A DNA stretch of 64,000 nt from Ignavibacteria bacterium. Its GTDB lineage: Bacteria; Bacteroidota; Ignavibacteria; Ignavibacteriales; SURF-24. The DNA lies in NCBI GenBank assembly GCA_025612245.1, contig JAAXKQ010000003.1, forward strand, positions 259,105-323,104, written 5' to 3'. Both the position numbers and the translations under genes were made by a program. How positions within the stretch are numbered: position 1 is the stretch's first letter; each line of letters opens with the position of its first letter. This document shows positions 35,275 through 45,067 of the stretch, one piece after another. A model generated the notes under the pieces. That model made no database searches and had not been told where the DNA came from. It saw only the letters and a list, made by a program, of their open reading frames with translations.

Positions 35275-38200
35275 ATGAGATTAGTCAAACGACAATTTCT
35301 TTTATTTGTTCTTCTCGTTTTGTTTGGCGCCTCAGCGGCCTTTGCGCAGGGCGTTACAACAGCAGCAATGAATGGAACAGTCGTTGACAACGAAGGACAG
35401 CCCCTTCCGGGTGCAACCATTGTTGCTATACACGTTCCAACCGGCACACAATTTGGAACCACTTCACGTGTAGATGGTAAATTCAATATCAGCAATATGC
35501 GTGTTGGTGGCCCTTATACAGTAAAAGCTTCATTTATAGGATATACAACACAGGTTAAGGAAGGAATTTCTCTTAGCCTGGGCCAAAATTTTACAATTAA
35601 CTTTAAATTAACGTCTGAAAGCATACAGACAGGTACTGTCAACGTAGTTTCCGACAGGAATGCTGTCATCAGCGGCAGCCGCACCGGCGCTTCAACAAAC
35701 GTTGGCATCAAAGAAATTCAAGCCTTCCCGACCGTTACAAGAAACTTTCAGGACTTCGCAAAACTGACCCCGCAATTCGACGGACGCTCAAGCTCTGCGG
35801 CCGGAAGAAACAACCGCTTTAACAACATTCAGATTGACGGTACACAGTACAACGACCTTTTCGGTCTGGGCTCAACCGGCACCCCGGGTGGACAGGCATC
35901 AACAACTCCTATAAGCCTCGACGCCATTCAGGAATTCCAGGTCGTTATAGCTCCTTACGACGTACGCCAGGGCGGCTTTACAGGCGGCGGTATCAACGCC
36001 ATTACACGCAGCGGTACCAACAACTTTACGGGTTCTGTTTATGGCTACTTCAGAAACCAGAACTTCATAGGCTACAGCCCAGACGACAAGAAAACCAAGA
36101 TTACAGAGTTCAAGGAATATCAGACAGGCCTTCGCTTGGGCGGTCCGATAATAAAGGATAAACTCTTCTTCTTTGCAAACGGCGAATTTGTACGCCGTAC
36201 TGATCCCGCAGACAACCTTGCTCTTTCTCAGGGAGGTAACCTTGGGATAAAGGACAGCCTTGCAACCTTAATGCAGAATACACTGATAAATCAGTATGGT
36301 TACAACCCGGGCGGCTTCGGTTCATTTTCAACCAAACGCCCTGCCACCAAATTCTTTGTCCGCTTCGACTATAACCTTTCAGATGAACACAAATTAACTT
36401 TAAGACACAATTTTGTGGATGGAAGCGACCAGAAAACAGGACGCAACCTTAATACTCTTGAATTTGCGGACAGAATGTATCAGTTCTACACAAATACAAA
36501 CTCCACAGTATTACAGCTTAGCAGCACATTCAGTAATACAATGTCTAACGAACTGATAATGGGTTATACCAGAATCCGCGATACGCGCGACCCATCGGGG
36601 AACCCTTTCCCGACAATTATTGTCAACAAAGATCCTTCTCTTCCTTCCGGCTTTTTTTTTAAGGCAGGAACTGAAGAATACTCTCAGGCAAACCAGCTCG
36701 ACCAGGATATATTTGAACTTACCGACAATTTCTCATACTACACAGGAAGCCACGTTATTACTGTCGGCACACACAATGAATTCTACAAATTCAGAAATCT
36801 TTATATTCGTAACCTTTACGGATACTATGAATTCAACAGCGTTAACGACCTGATTGCCAACAAGCCTTCAGCTTATCAGTTAAGCTACTCAAAGACAGCT
36901 GATCCTATGCAGGCAGCTAAGTTCAACGCTTTCCAGCTGGGGCTTTATGCACAGGACGAATGGACAGTTACTCCGGACTTAAAATTAACTCTGGGCTTAA
37001 GAGTTGACGCTCCTTTCTTCCCGGATGACCCGGCATATAATGTAACAGTTGATACAGTATTCAGCAAACTCGGTTACGGCTTTGAAACCAACAAGGTACC
37101 CAGCGGAAAGCTTCTTTTTGCCCCAAGGTTAGGCTTTAACTGGGACGTAAACGGCGACCGTACAACACAGCTGCGCGGCGGCGTTGGCATCTTTACCGGG
37201 AGAATTCCTTACGTATGGATCTCAAACCAGTACGGAAACACGGGTGTTGAGTTCGGAAGAATCGAATCAGATAGTCTTCCGGCTGGTTTCCAGATGATTA
37301 CTGATCCATATAAACAGAGTAGGGATCTCGCAGAATCGTCTACTGAAGTTGACGTAACTGATCCGAATTTCAAGATGCCACAGGTTATGCGCTTAAATGC
37401 CGCCGTTGACCGTCAGCTGCCTTTCGGTCTGACAGGTACTTTGGAAGGCATTTATACAAAATCCATTAACGATATCAGCTACGCAGACGTAAACATTATT
37501 CCACAGGCAGCAAGATTCATGTCCGGAGCTGGCGATCCCGGCAGGATGACTTTCACTTCCGGGGCCAAAACAACCGGCGGCGGATATGGAAAAAGTGCTT
37601 TTACAAACGTCATTCTTATGAAAAACACCAGCCTGGGTTACCAGTATAATATTACCGCCCAGGTACAGGGTACACTTCCCTTTGGATTGTATACCAATGC
37701 TGCTTATACATACACCAGGGCAAAGGATGTAAACAGCACTACTTCGAGCCAGGCTTTCTCACAGTGGAAATATAACCCGGTAGCAAGCGATCCCAATAAT
37801 CCTGATCTTACTACTTCAAACTTCGAGATCCGCAACCGTATTCTCGTGGCTCTTTCGTACACAGCTGAACTGTTCACAAACTACAAGAGCACATTTACTC
37901 TTTTCTACAATGGCCAGTCAGGTCTGCCCTTCTCCTATACTTATTTCGGAGACGTAAACGGAGACGGACAGAAAAGCAACGATCTGATCTATATTCCAAA
38001 GAATGCAACAGATCCTGCTGAAATTCAGCTCGGTTCAATAGACAAGAATACAAAGGCTTTCGTAGCAGACCCTGCTATGGCCCAGGCTCTTGAGAACTAC
38101 ATTAACAGGGACAAATACCTGAAAGAGCACCGCGGAGAGATCATGGAACGCAACGGTGCTAATGTTCCATGGTCGCATCAGGTTGACTTCAGATTCGTTC

Positions 38201-38451
38201 AGAGCATTCCGGTTGTTTCCGGCCACGAATTTGAAATATCACTCGACATTTTGAACGTCACCAACCTGATCAGCTCAAAATGGGGATGGGTAAAATCAGT
38301 TCCGAACCAGAACGACAGTGTAATATCCTACCTCGGCAAAGATAACGGTGGCAAGCCAGTATTCAGCTTCAAGGATAAACCAGATCCGTTCCAGAATGAC
38401 AACCTGAACTCACGCTGGCAGATGCAGCTGGGTGCACGCTACTCCTTCTAA
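35275..38451 (+). CDS. TonB-dependent receptor with N-terminal carboxypeptidase-regulatory-like domain (Oar-like)
   Basis: Outer-membrane receptor of 1058 residues. A signal peptide ends near AFAQ. A CarboxypepD_reg domain (about 25-110; GTVVDNEGQPLPGATIVA) precedes the plug (about 125-240, with NRFNNIQIDGTQYNDLFG). The 22-strand barrel contains FDYNLSDEHKLTLRHNF and RVDAPFFPDDPAY and ends in an aromatic C-terminus (ARYSF). No separate SusD-like gene is adjacent, so it is closer to Oar-type receptors than to SusCD pairs. Substrate unknown. It is a single-gene unit with its own terminator. Confidence 0.93.
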   Translation: MRLVKRQFLLFVLLVLFGASAAFAQGVTTAAMNGTVVDNEGQPLPGATIVAIHVPTGTQFGTTSRVDGKFNISNMRVGGPYTVKASFIGYTTQVKEGISLSLGQNFTINFKLTSESIQTGTVNVVSDRNAVISGSRTGASTNVGIKEIQAFPTVTRNFQDFAKLTPQFDGRSSSAAGRNNRFNNIQIDGTQYNDLFGLGSTGTPGGQASTTPISLDAIQEFQVVIAPYDVRQGGFTGGGINAITRSGTNNFTGSVYGYFRNQNFIGYSPDDKKTKITEFKEYQTGLRLGGPIIKDKLFFFANGEFVRRTDPADNLALSQGGNLGIKDSLATLMQNTLINQYGYNPGGFGSFSTKRPATKFFVRFDYNLSDEHKLTLRHNFVDGSDQKTGRNLNTLEFADRMYQFYTNTNSTVLQLSSTFSNTMSNELIMGYTRIRDTRDPSGNPFPTIIVNKDPSLPSGFFFKAGTEEYSQANQLDQDIFELTDNFSYYTGSHVITVGTHNEFYKFRNLYIRNLYGYYEFNSVNDLIANKPSAYQLSYSKTADPMQAAKFNAFQLGLYAQDEWTVTPDLKLTLGLRVDAPFFPDDPAYNVTVDTVFSKLGYGFETNKVPSGKLLFAPRLGFNWDVNGDRTTQLRGGVGIFTGRIPYVWISNQYGNTGVEFGRIESDSLPAGFQMITDPYKQSRDLAESSTEVDVTDPNFKMPQVMRLNAAVDRQLPFGLTGTLEGIYTKSINDISYADVNIIPQAARFMSGAGDPGRMTFTSGAKTTGGGYGKSAFTNVILMKNTSLGYQYNITAQVQGTLPFGLYTNAAYTYTRAKDVNSTTSSQAFSQWKYNPVASDPNNPDLTTSNFEIRNRILVALSYTAELFTNYKSTFTLFYNGQSGLPFSYTYFGDVNGDGQKSNDLIYIPKNATDPAEIQLGSIDKNTKAFVADPAMAQALENYINRDKYLKEHRGEIMERNGANVPWSHQVDFRFVQSIPVVSGHEFEISLDILNVTNLISSKWGWVKSVPNQNDSVISYLGKDNGGKPVFSFKDKPDPFQNDNLNSRWQMQLGARYSF

Positions 38452-38483
38452 TAACGCCGTTTTGTACTGAATTATTGCTTCTA

Positions 38484-38518
38484 AAAAGCCTCCGGAGAAA
38501 ACCTCCGGGGGCTTTTTT
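38484..38518 (+). terminator. Rho-independent terminator of TonB receptor gene
   Basis: AAGCCTCCGGAG and CTCCGGGGGCTT pair across loop AAAAC (38486-38515), followed by TTTTTT. It lies about 35 bp after the stop codon. Confidence 0.88.
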
Positions 38519-38647
38519 ATGCCCATGGTAACATAGGAATTTCAAGTATGAGGAATTATTGAAAATAACGGAATGCAACGAAGAAAAGAATATCGCGGCA
38601 TAAAAGAGACTTTTAATCCGCAGAAAAAAAGGGAATCCCTGGGAGGC

Positions 38648-39637
38648 TTATTTTTCGCCTGGCCTTAATTTCTCCAGAAGAAGGCGGAAATCTTCAGGCA
38701 AAGGAGAATCGAACCTTACAAACTCACCTGTGTGGGGATGATAAAAGCCCAGCGTTTTTGCGTGCAGAGCCTGCCTTGGCATGATTTCCAGAAGGTTATC
38801 AATTCTTGATTTCATCTTGGGCAGCGCATAGCCGTAGACAATTTTATTTCCCCCGTAGGTAACGTCGCCAAATATGGGATGATTAATGGAGGACATGTGA
38901 ACCCTGATCTGGTGCGTGCGGCCTGTCTTGAGGTTCAGCTTGATTAAGGAGGCAAACTCAAATTCCTCTAGCACCGTGTAATAAGTAATTGCCGTCTTAC
39001 CCTCCGTTTCACTTACAGCATACTTTTTCCTGTCGCTTTTGCTTCGGGCAATATTCTTTTCAATTACCCCCTGCTTTTCCTTCAGAATGCCCCATACAAC
39101 GGCCCAGTACTCTCTTTCAATCGTGTGTTTTGAGAACTGTGCAGCAAGTTTTGCATGCGTTACGTCGTCCTTTGCAACAACCAGAATTCCGCTTGTATCC
39201 TTGTCAATCCTGTGCACAATTCCCGGGCGTCCGGGTTCGTTCAGATTGCTCAACGTCCTGGAATGGTGCAAAAGGGCATTCACAAGCGTTCCCGTATAGT
39301 TTGCGTAAGCCGGATGAGCCACCATCCCGGCGGGCTTGTTTACAATTAGCAGGTATTCGTCCTCATAGACAATATCAAGCGGTATTTCCTCGGGCATTGC
39401 ATTTTCAGGGCGCGGGGAAATGGGGATTCTTACGTCCACTACGTCCTGCGGGGAGACCTTGTAGTTTGCCCTGACGGCCGAGCCATTGACCAAAACCAGC
39501 CCGGCTTCAAGCAGTTTCTGGATTTTCGAACGCGTGGCGTTTTCGATCAGGTTCGTAAGGTATACGTCAACTCTTTCTTTCTTTTTTCCCGGGGGTACCT
39601 CAAACCTGATTTTTTTTTCTGATATCAGGTTTGTCAT
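38648..39637 (-). CDS. rluD: 23S rRNA pseudouridine synthase, RluD family
   Basis: RluA/RluD-type enzyme of about 329 residues: N-terminal S4 domain (about 10-75), then catalytic Asp145 in GIVHRIDKDTSG, LNLKTGRTHQIRVH and QALHAKTLGFYHP. RluD modifies helix 69 of 23S rRNA; other family members differ, so site is inferred. ATG at 39637 with GAAGAAG upstream is preferred over TTG at 39655. It is the last gene of the yggS-to-rluD cluster, matching ylyB after lspA in Bacillus. Confidence 0.9.
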   Translation of the reverse strand: MTNLISEKKIRFEVPPGKKKERVDVYLTNLIENATRSKIQKLLEAGLVLVNGSAVRANYKVSPQDVVDVRIPISPRPENAMPEEIPLDIVYEDEYLLIVNKPAGMVAHPAYANYTGTLVNALLHHSRTLSNLNEPGRPGIVHRIDKDTSGILVVAKDDVTHAKLAAQFSKHTIEREYWAVVWGILKEKQGVIEKNIARSKSDRKKYAVSETEGKTAITYYTVLEEFEFASLIKLNLKTGRTHQIRVHMSSINHPIFGDVTYGGNKIVYGYALPKMKSRIDNLLEIMPRQALHAKTLGFYHPHTGEFVRFDSPLPEDFRLLLEKLRPGEK

Positions 39638-39720
39638 TTCTTCTTCACCCGGCAAATGTTAAAATATGAGGTTATTAGTTGCTTGCGCATATTGAATACC
39701 GGTTCGGAATGAGAAACAGC

Positions 39721-40311
39721 TTAATTGCTGTTTTCCGATTTGGCCTCAACTTTACCGGCCTGCTCTTCTGCGGGCTTTGTCTTAAAGCTGAAGATGACCA
39801 GCAGCAATACGCCAATTGAAACGGCCATATCGGCTACATTGAAAATCGGCCAGCGGTCGTAAGTATATCCGAAGAAGTTCACGTCAAAAAAGTCCACGTC
39901 AATAAAATCCACCACCTTGCCATAGAACAAAGGGGCATAACCGTAGAAAAGTCCGTAGAAAACCCTATCTATAAGGTTCCCAACGGCACCGCCTAAGATC
40001 ATTGCGAGAGCAAAGCGGACGATGAACTTCTCGTGCCTTACCTTGTAAAGGTAGTATATTATGCCTATACTGGCAACAATGGAGAAAAGTGATAAAAGCA
40101 GTTTGGAAGTAATTCCAAGGTCGATACCGAAGGCAATTCCCGGATTCTCGACAAAAGTGACCCTGAGAAAGTTTCCCAGTATATTGCGGTGGTCGCCATA
40201 GATCATCCCGTCGTGGTGCAAATTCAGAACGGGAATAGAAAAGCCTTTTATGTACAGCTTGGTAATCTGGTCAACAATAACTATAAACAGTGATACGAAT
40301 AGTGCTCTCAA
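39721..40311 (-). CDS. lspA: Signal peptidase II, copy 1 of a tandem pair
   Basis: Lipoprotein signal peptidase of 196 residues with four membrane spans. Catalytic aspartates are D115 in GNLIDRVFYG and D161 in PIFNVADMAVS, and ENPGIAFG is conserved. It cleaves the signal peptide of diacylglyceryl-modified prolipoproteins at the inner membrane. The Lys/Glu-rich C-terminal tail extends past the usual LspA end. It is clearly paralogous to the next upstream gene, 33 bp away; both open with MR-LFVSL from TTG codons. An insertion with VDFFDVNFFGYTYDRW precedes the second Asp. Confidence 0.93.
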   Translation of the reverse strand: MRALFVSLFIVIVDQITKLYIKGFSIPVLNLHHDGMIYGDHRNILGNFLRVTFVENPGIAFGIDLGITSKLLLSLFSIVASIGIIYYLYKVRHEKFIVRFALAMILGGAVGNLIDRVFYGLFYGYAPLFYGKVVDFIDVDFFDVNFFGYTYDRWPIFNVADMAVSIGVLLLVIFSFKTKPAEEQAGKVEAKSENSN

Positions 40312-40344
40312 AATTTGCGCCTTAAATGGTTAGCTTCCAAAAAA

Positions 40345-40962
40345 TTAGCTTAACGGTTTATCGCCGAGGTTGTTTTCTGCGGCCTTTGCCTCTTCAGCAG
40401 TTTGATCTTCCATGCCTTCTTCCTGGCGTGTTCTTCGGCTGAAGATGATCAGAAGAACGACGCCTGCAGTAACTGAAATATCGGCGACATTAAAAATGGG
40501 CAGGTTATCCAGATTGTACCCCAGAAGGTTTATGCCTGCGATCTTAACCTGAAAAAAATCCACCACTTTACCATAAAACAAAGGACCGTATCCGTAAAAA
40601 ACCCCATAGAAAACACGGTCCACAAGATTTCCCGCCGCCCCGCCGAGTATGAAGGCAAGGGCAACTCTTATTTTTAATCCTTCCTTTCTTATTCTGTAAA
40701 GATAAAGAATAATGCCTGCACTGGCAACGATCGAGAACAGGGAGAGTAATAGTTTGGCAGCAGGCCCCAGGTCGATCCCAAATGCCATTCCAGGGTTTTC
40801 AATAAGCGTTATTTTCAGGAAAGACCCCAGAAATTCATGCGGTTCAGCGTACGAAATTCCGGGATAATTAATATTAAATAAAGGTATCGAAAACCCCTTA
40901 ACGAACAGTTTTGAAACTTGATCGATTATTACTATTGCAAGCGATACAAATAATACTCTCAA
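40345..40962 (-). CDS. lspA: Signal peptidase II, copy 2 of a tandem pair
   Basis: A second LspA of 205 residues, aligned without gaps with copy 1 through the second catalytic site: D115 in GNLVDRVFYG and D161 in PIFNVADISVT. ENPGMAFG is kept. The two proteins differ mainly in the periplasmic loops (residues 30-50 and 136-155) and the charged tail. Both catalytic dyads are intact, so both should be active. TTG start, weak AAGGA upstream. It follows the dksA-like gene by 36 bp. Confidence 0.93.
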   Translation of the reverse strand: MRVLFVSLAIVIIDQVSKLFVKGFSIPLFNINYPGISYAEPHEFLGSFLKITLIENPGMAFGIDLGPAAKLLLSLFSIVASAGIILYLYRIRKEGLKIRVALAFILGGAAGNLVDRVFYGVFYGYGPLFYGKVVDFFQVKIAGINLLGYNLDNLPIFNVADISVTAGVVLLIIFSRRTRQEEGMEDQTAEEAKAAENNLGDKPLS

Positions 40963-40998
40963 GTTGTGCTCTTTCCTTAGGTTTTATGACTTTTAGGA

Positions 40999-41796
40999 TT
41001 ATTTCTTTTCCTGTCTCTGCTTTACCGGCAGGCACAGCTGGCTGTGCGGAACGGCTGCCAGTCTTTCCTTTGAAATCAACGGGCATGTCGGACACAGATT
41101 CTGCGGCTCATCAATGCATTCAATACAGATGCCGTATGTGCCGTTTTCAATTCTGTGAAGAGCATCATCCAGGTAACCCAGGAACTTGTTTTCCCTTTGT
41201 GCCCAGAGGAATATTTTTTCCCTTTCCATTGCGTCCGTTCCCTGCTCGGCCATATGAAGCGAGTATGGTGAGTTCTCGTTTACATACTGTCCGGTTGTCG
41301 GGTCCATCATCTGCTCGCGCAGGTTCTGAAGCTGCACTATGATTTCATCTCGTTTGTCAAGAATAATCTTCTTGAAATACTCAAGGTCCTCTTTGCCGTA
41401 GCCCTTTATCTTGCGCACGTTTTTCTTGGGCGAAGTAACCATGATTTCGGTAGAGTCGTTATCCTGATTAGCAGGGACCGGTTCATTTACCGTAATCTGG
41501 CCTTCCTTAACCGCAAGCTTGTTAGCCTTAAGTGTATCCTTTTCCTTCGCCGTATCCTTCTTCTTTTCCTTTTTCATAACATCCTTAACTTTAGTTTGAA
41601 CTGCTTTTTTCTTTGGCTGTTCTTTTTCTCTAACAGTAGCCTTTCCTGCCTTTTTAGCTGCAGCAGAAGCTGTCCTGGCCGTAGTAGTAGTACCGTTGCT
41701 CTTCCCGGTGCTGCTGCTCTTTGCGGCAGTCTTTGATGCCTTTGGCTTATCCGCTGCAGTATTCTTTAGCTTCTTGGGGTCAGATTTAGTTGCCAT
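40999..41796 (-). CDS. DksA/TraR-family protein with long basic N-terminal extension
   Basis: The 265-residue protein has a Lys/Ala/Thr-rich disordered region (1-130), then the DksA coiled-coil (about 135-215, DLEYFKKIILDKRDEI, EQGTDAMEREK) and a zinc-finger segment. The cysteines are C224 and C227 (CIEC), C235 and C238 (CPTC, in an insertion) and C255. The usual last Cys after C255 is Val258. Zinc could be held by C224/C227 with C235/C238, a rearranged finger. DksA binds the RNA polymerase secondary channel and works with ppGpp. AGGAGG lies seven bases before the ATG. It sits between ileS and lspA, as in Firmicute clusters. Confidence 0.85.
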   Translation of the reverse strand: MATKSDPKKLKNTAADKPKASKTAAKSSSTGKSNGTTTTARTASAAAKKAGKATVREKEQPKKKAVQTKVKDVMKKEKKKDTAKEKDTLKANKLAVKEGQITVNEPVPANQDNDSTEIMVTSPKKNVRKIKGYGKEDLEYFKKIILDKRDEIIVQLQNLREQMMDPTTGQYVNENSPYSLHMAEQGTDAMEREKIFLWAQRENKFLGYLDDALHRIENGTYGICIECIDEPQNLCPTCPLISKERLAAVPHSQLCLPVKQRQEKK

Positions 41797-41821
41797 ATTT
41801 GGGCCTCCTGGTTCTATAAAG

Positions 41822-44800
41822 TTAAGCTTCCATTTTCTTAATGCTTATGGAACATTTATAATCTCCTACTTCCCAATCCTGAGAGTAGCCGTCCTTTAAC
41901 TCAGACTCGGAATTCAGACCTCCGGCAAGGGTTTCACTGACAATATAGGAGCTAAAGGAGAGGACTGCCTTCTTAAGGCCTTCGTCACTCTTAAAGCCTA
42001 TTGTTATTCTGTCAGTTACCTCAAGCCCCATATCCTTTCTCATGTTCTGAACCCTGTTGACAAATTCACGGGCCAGTCCTTCGTCTAAAAGCTCATCTGT
42101 AAGCTCGGTATCGAGTGCAACCGTAACACCTTCTTCGGATTCAACAAGCCAGCCTTTGATCTCGGTGCTGACTATTTCCACGTCGGTCACGGTAATTGCA
42201 ATTTCCTCACCATCCAGCACTACCGTAACACTTCCGCCCTTTTCTATTTTTGCTATCTCTTCTTTACCAAAGCCCCTGATTGCATTAGCCACGGGGTTGG
42301 CTTTCTTTCCGAATTTGGGTCCAATGGACTTGAAGTTTGGCTTGGCCGATTTATTTACGATTTCTGAATCATCTTCAAGGACAACTAAATCTTTTACGTT
42401 AATCTCTTCTAATATAACATCCTTCATCTTCATAACAGCATCCCTGCTGGCCTTATCCACCGCTACCATAATCTTCAAAAGAGGCTGCCTGATCTTCAGA
42501 TTTGACTTTGCTCTCATTGAACGGGCAATAAACACCACCTTCTGTGCGATATCCATCTTCTCTTCCAGCTCTTTCTCATAATAAGTGGAAACCGGAAATT
42601 CTGAAAGGTGTACCGACTCAAACTTATCCCTGCCTGTAGCCTCGTTCAGGTTTCTGTAAATTTCCTCTGATATAAAGGGGGCAAACGGGGATACAAGCTT
42701 TGCCACGGTATTCAGGCATTCATAAAGTGTCTGGTATGCCGAAAGCTTGTTCTTATTCATATCAGACTTCCAGAATCTTCTGCGGCTTCTTCTGACGTAC
42801 CAGTTAGAAAGCTGGTCAATTGTAAATGATGCTACCAGCCTTGCCGCCTTAGTGACATCATAAGCATCCATAAGCTCCCTGTATTCGGAAACCACGCTGC
42901 TGAGCTTACTGATGATCCACCTGTCTATTTCGGGCCTTTCCTGGTAGGGAATAAGGTCCTCCTTAAACTCAAAGTTATCAATATTAGCATATAATGCAAA
43001 GAAAGAATATGTATTTATTAATGTACCAAAAAATTTCCTTTGCACTTCAACAATTCCTTCTTCGTCGAAGAGTGTCGGCTTCCATGGCGGGCTCGTTGTA
43101 ACAAGATACCACCTGGTTGCATCGGCTCCGTATTTGTCGAAGAGCGCAAAAGGATCGACCGTGTTGCCCTTGGATTTAGACATTTTAAGTCCGTTTTTAT
43201 CCAAAATGAGCTCGTTTACGATCAGGTTCTTGTACGCCACGCTGTCAAAAAGCATGGTTGAAATTGCGTGCAGCGTATAGAACCAGCCTCTTGTCTGGTC
43301 AATTCCCTCGCAAATAAAGTCTGCCGGGAAGTTTTCCTTAAAGAGCTTCTGGTTTTCAAACGGGTAATGATACTGTGCAAAAGGCATTGAACCGGAATCA
43401 AACCATACGTCTATGAGTTCCGGAGTCCTCTTGTAAAGCTTTCCGTTCCTCTCGAAAAAGATATCATCCACGTAGGGCTTGTGCAGGTCTATATTTTCCA
43501 GGTCGCGCACCTGAACTCTTTTCCCGTCTTTTTCAACAAAGCCTTCCTTGAGCTCTTCAATGCTGCCAACGGCAAACATGTCGCCGTCTTCGCTAATCCA
43601 GATCGGAAGCGGGGTAGCCCAGAAACGGTCGCGCGACAAGGCCCAGTCCTTATTCTCCTCGAGCCAGTTGCCGAATCTTCCCGAACCAACCTCAGGCGGA
43701 AACCAGTTGATCTCCTTATTGAGTGCAACCATCTTGTCTGCAATGGAAGTAGTCCTGATGAACCAGGATTCCCTTGCGTAATAGATGATCGGAACATCCT
43801 GGTGACGCCAGCTGAAAGGATAGGAGTGCGTGATGGTTTCTTTCTTGAAGAGAGATCCCATCTGCTTTAACATCGCAATTATATCCTTGTCGGCTTCCTT
43901 GACAAAGCGCCCGGCAAAGTCGGTTACCTGCTCTGTAAAAAGTCCGCTTCTGGTTACGGGCTGAAGCATCGGGAGGTCATATTTTTTTGAGACTTCATAG
44001 TCATCCGCACCAAATGCCGGTGCAATGTGAACGATGCCTGAACCGTCCTCGGTACTGACAAAGTCAGCTTCAATTACAAAGAAAGCCTTCTTGTTCGGCT
44101 TTACATAGTGGAAGAGCTGCTCGTATTCCTGTCCTGCAAGATCGGAGCCCTTGTATTCTCCCACAATTTCGTATTCCCCTTCAATTACAGAAAGGCGGCT
44201 CTTTGCCAGTATAAGGTATTCATCCTTAAGCCTGATCTTGACGTAATCTATGTCTGAGCCGACAGCAAGTGCAACGTTGGAAATAAGCGTCCACGGTGTT
44301 GTGGTCCAAACGAGGAAGTAAGTTGTCCCTTCCTTTGTCAGTTCGGAATCCTTCAGCTTCATTACAACATAAACCGAAGGATCCTTGGTCTCCCTGTAGC
44401 CGAGGGCCAGTTCGTGTGAAGACAGGACTGTCTCCGACTTCGGGTCCTGCGGAACGACCTTATAATCCTTATAGATCAGGCCCTTATCGAACAAGGTTTT
44501 TAATGCCCACCAGACCGACTCAATATACTCATTTGTGCAGGTTACGTATGCGTCCTCGAGGCGTATCCAGTACCCCATGCGCTTGGTCATTTTCTCCCAC
44601 AGGTCGGTATATGTAAAGACGGAATCGCGGCATGCCTTGTTGTATTTTTCAACGCCGTAGTCTTTAATTTCGCTTTTGTTTTTGATCCCGAGCTGCTTTT
44701 CAACTTCAATTTCAACCGGGAGGCCGTGTGTGTCCCAGCCGGCTTTACGGTGAACCTGATAGCCCTGAAGCGTTTTATAACGGCAGACCAGGTCCTTTAG

Positions 44801-44989
44801 TGTTCTTGCCATTACGTGGTGAATGCCGGGCTTTCCGTTTGCAGTGGGAGGCCCCTCATAAAATGTAAAAGGCTTATTGTCGCTTCTTGAACTTACACTC
44901 TTCTCAAAGATATCATTATCCTGCCAGAATTTTAAGATTCTCTCTTCTATCTCAGAATAATTTATTTTTTCAGGATTCTGCTTAAACAT
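41822..44989 (-). CDS. ileS: Isoleucyl-tRNA synthetase
   Basis: A class Ia synthetase of 1055 residues. The HIGH-equivalent is GKPGIHHVMART, the form usual in Bacteroidota, and KMSKSKGN is present. The editing domain (about 190-390) contains TTTPWTLISN and AFGADDYEV. The anticodon-binding domain and a long C-terminal extension follow. It charges tRNA-Ile and edits valine. ATG start. It lies in the yggS-divIVA-punA-membrane protein-ileS-dksA-lspA order, 25 bp from the dksA-like gene. Confidence 0.96.
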   Translation of the reverse strand: MFKQNPEKINYSEIEERILKFWQDNDIFEKSVSSRSDNKPFTFYEGPPTANGKPGIHHVMARTLKDLVCRYKTLQGYQVHRKAGWDTHGLPVEIEVEKQLGIKNKSEIKDYGVEKYNKACRDSVFTYTDLWEKMTKRMGYWIRLEDAYVTCTNEYIESVWWALKTLFDKGLIYKDYKVVPQDPKSETVLSSHELALGYRETKDPSVYVVMKLKDSELTKEGTTYFLVWTTTPWTLISNVALAVGSDIDYVKIRLKDEYLILAKSRLSVIEGEYEIVGEYKGSDLAGQEYEQLFHYVKPNKKAFFVIEADFVSTEDGSGIVHIAPAFGADDYEVSKKYDLPMLQPVTRSGLFTEQVTDFAGRFVKEADKDIIAMLKQMGSLFKKETITHSYPFSWRHQDVPIIYYARESWFIRTTSIADKMVALNKEINWFPPEVGSGRFGNWLEENKDWALSRDRFWATPLPIWISEDGDMFAVGSIEELKEGFVEKDGKRVQVRDLENIDLHKPYVDDIFFERNGKLYKRTPELIDVWFDSGSMPFAQYHYPFENQKLFKENFPADFICEGIDQTRGWFYTLHAISTMLFDSVAYKNLIVNELILDKNGLKMSKSKGNTVDPFALFDKYGADATRWYLVTTSPPWKPTLFDEEGIVEVQRKFFGTLINTYSFFALYANIDNFEFKEDLIPYQERPEIDRWIISKLSSVVSEYRELMDAYDVTKAARLVASFTIDQLSNWYVRRSRRRFWKSDMNKNKLSAYQTLYECLNTVAKLVSPFAPFISEEIYRNLNEATGRDKFESVHLSEFPVSTYYEKELEEKMDIAQKVVFIARSMRAKSNLKIRQPLLKIMVAVDKASRDAVMKMKDVILEEINVKDLVVLEDDSEIVNKSAKPNFKSIGPKFGKKANPVANAIRGFGKEEIAKIEKGGSVTVVLDGEEIAITVTDVEIVSTEIKGWLVESEEGVTVALDTELTDELLDEGLAREFVNRVQNMRKDMGLEVTDRITIGFKSDEGLKKAVLSFSSYIVSETLAGGLNSESELKDGYSQDWEVGDYKCSISIKKMEA

Positions 44990-45067
44990 GGTTTTATTTT
45001 TGTGTTAAATATTAATTATGATAAATCTATTGCTAAATTTCAATTATTTCTTTTAAGTTTTTATTTC

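Noticed and set aside
44800-44860. IleS HIGH motif replaced by GIHH
   Set aside because: GxPGIHHVMAR is the usual form in Bacteroidota IleS, so it is not a defect.
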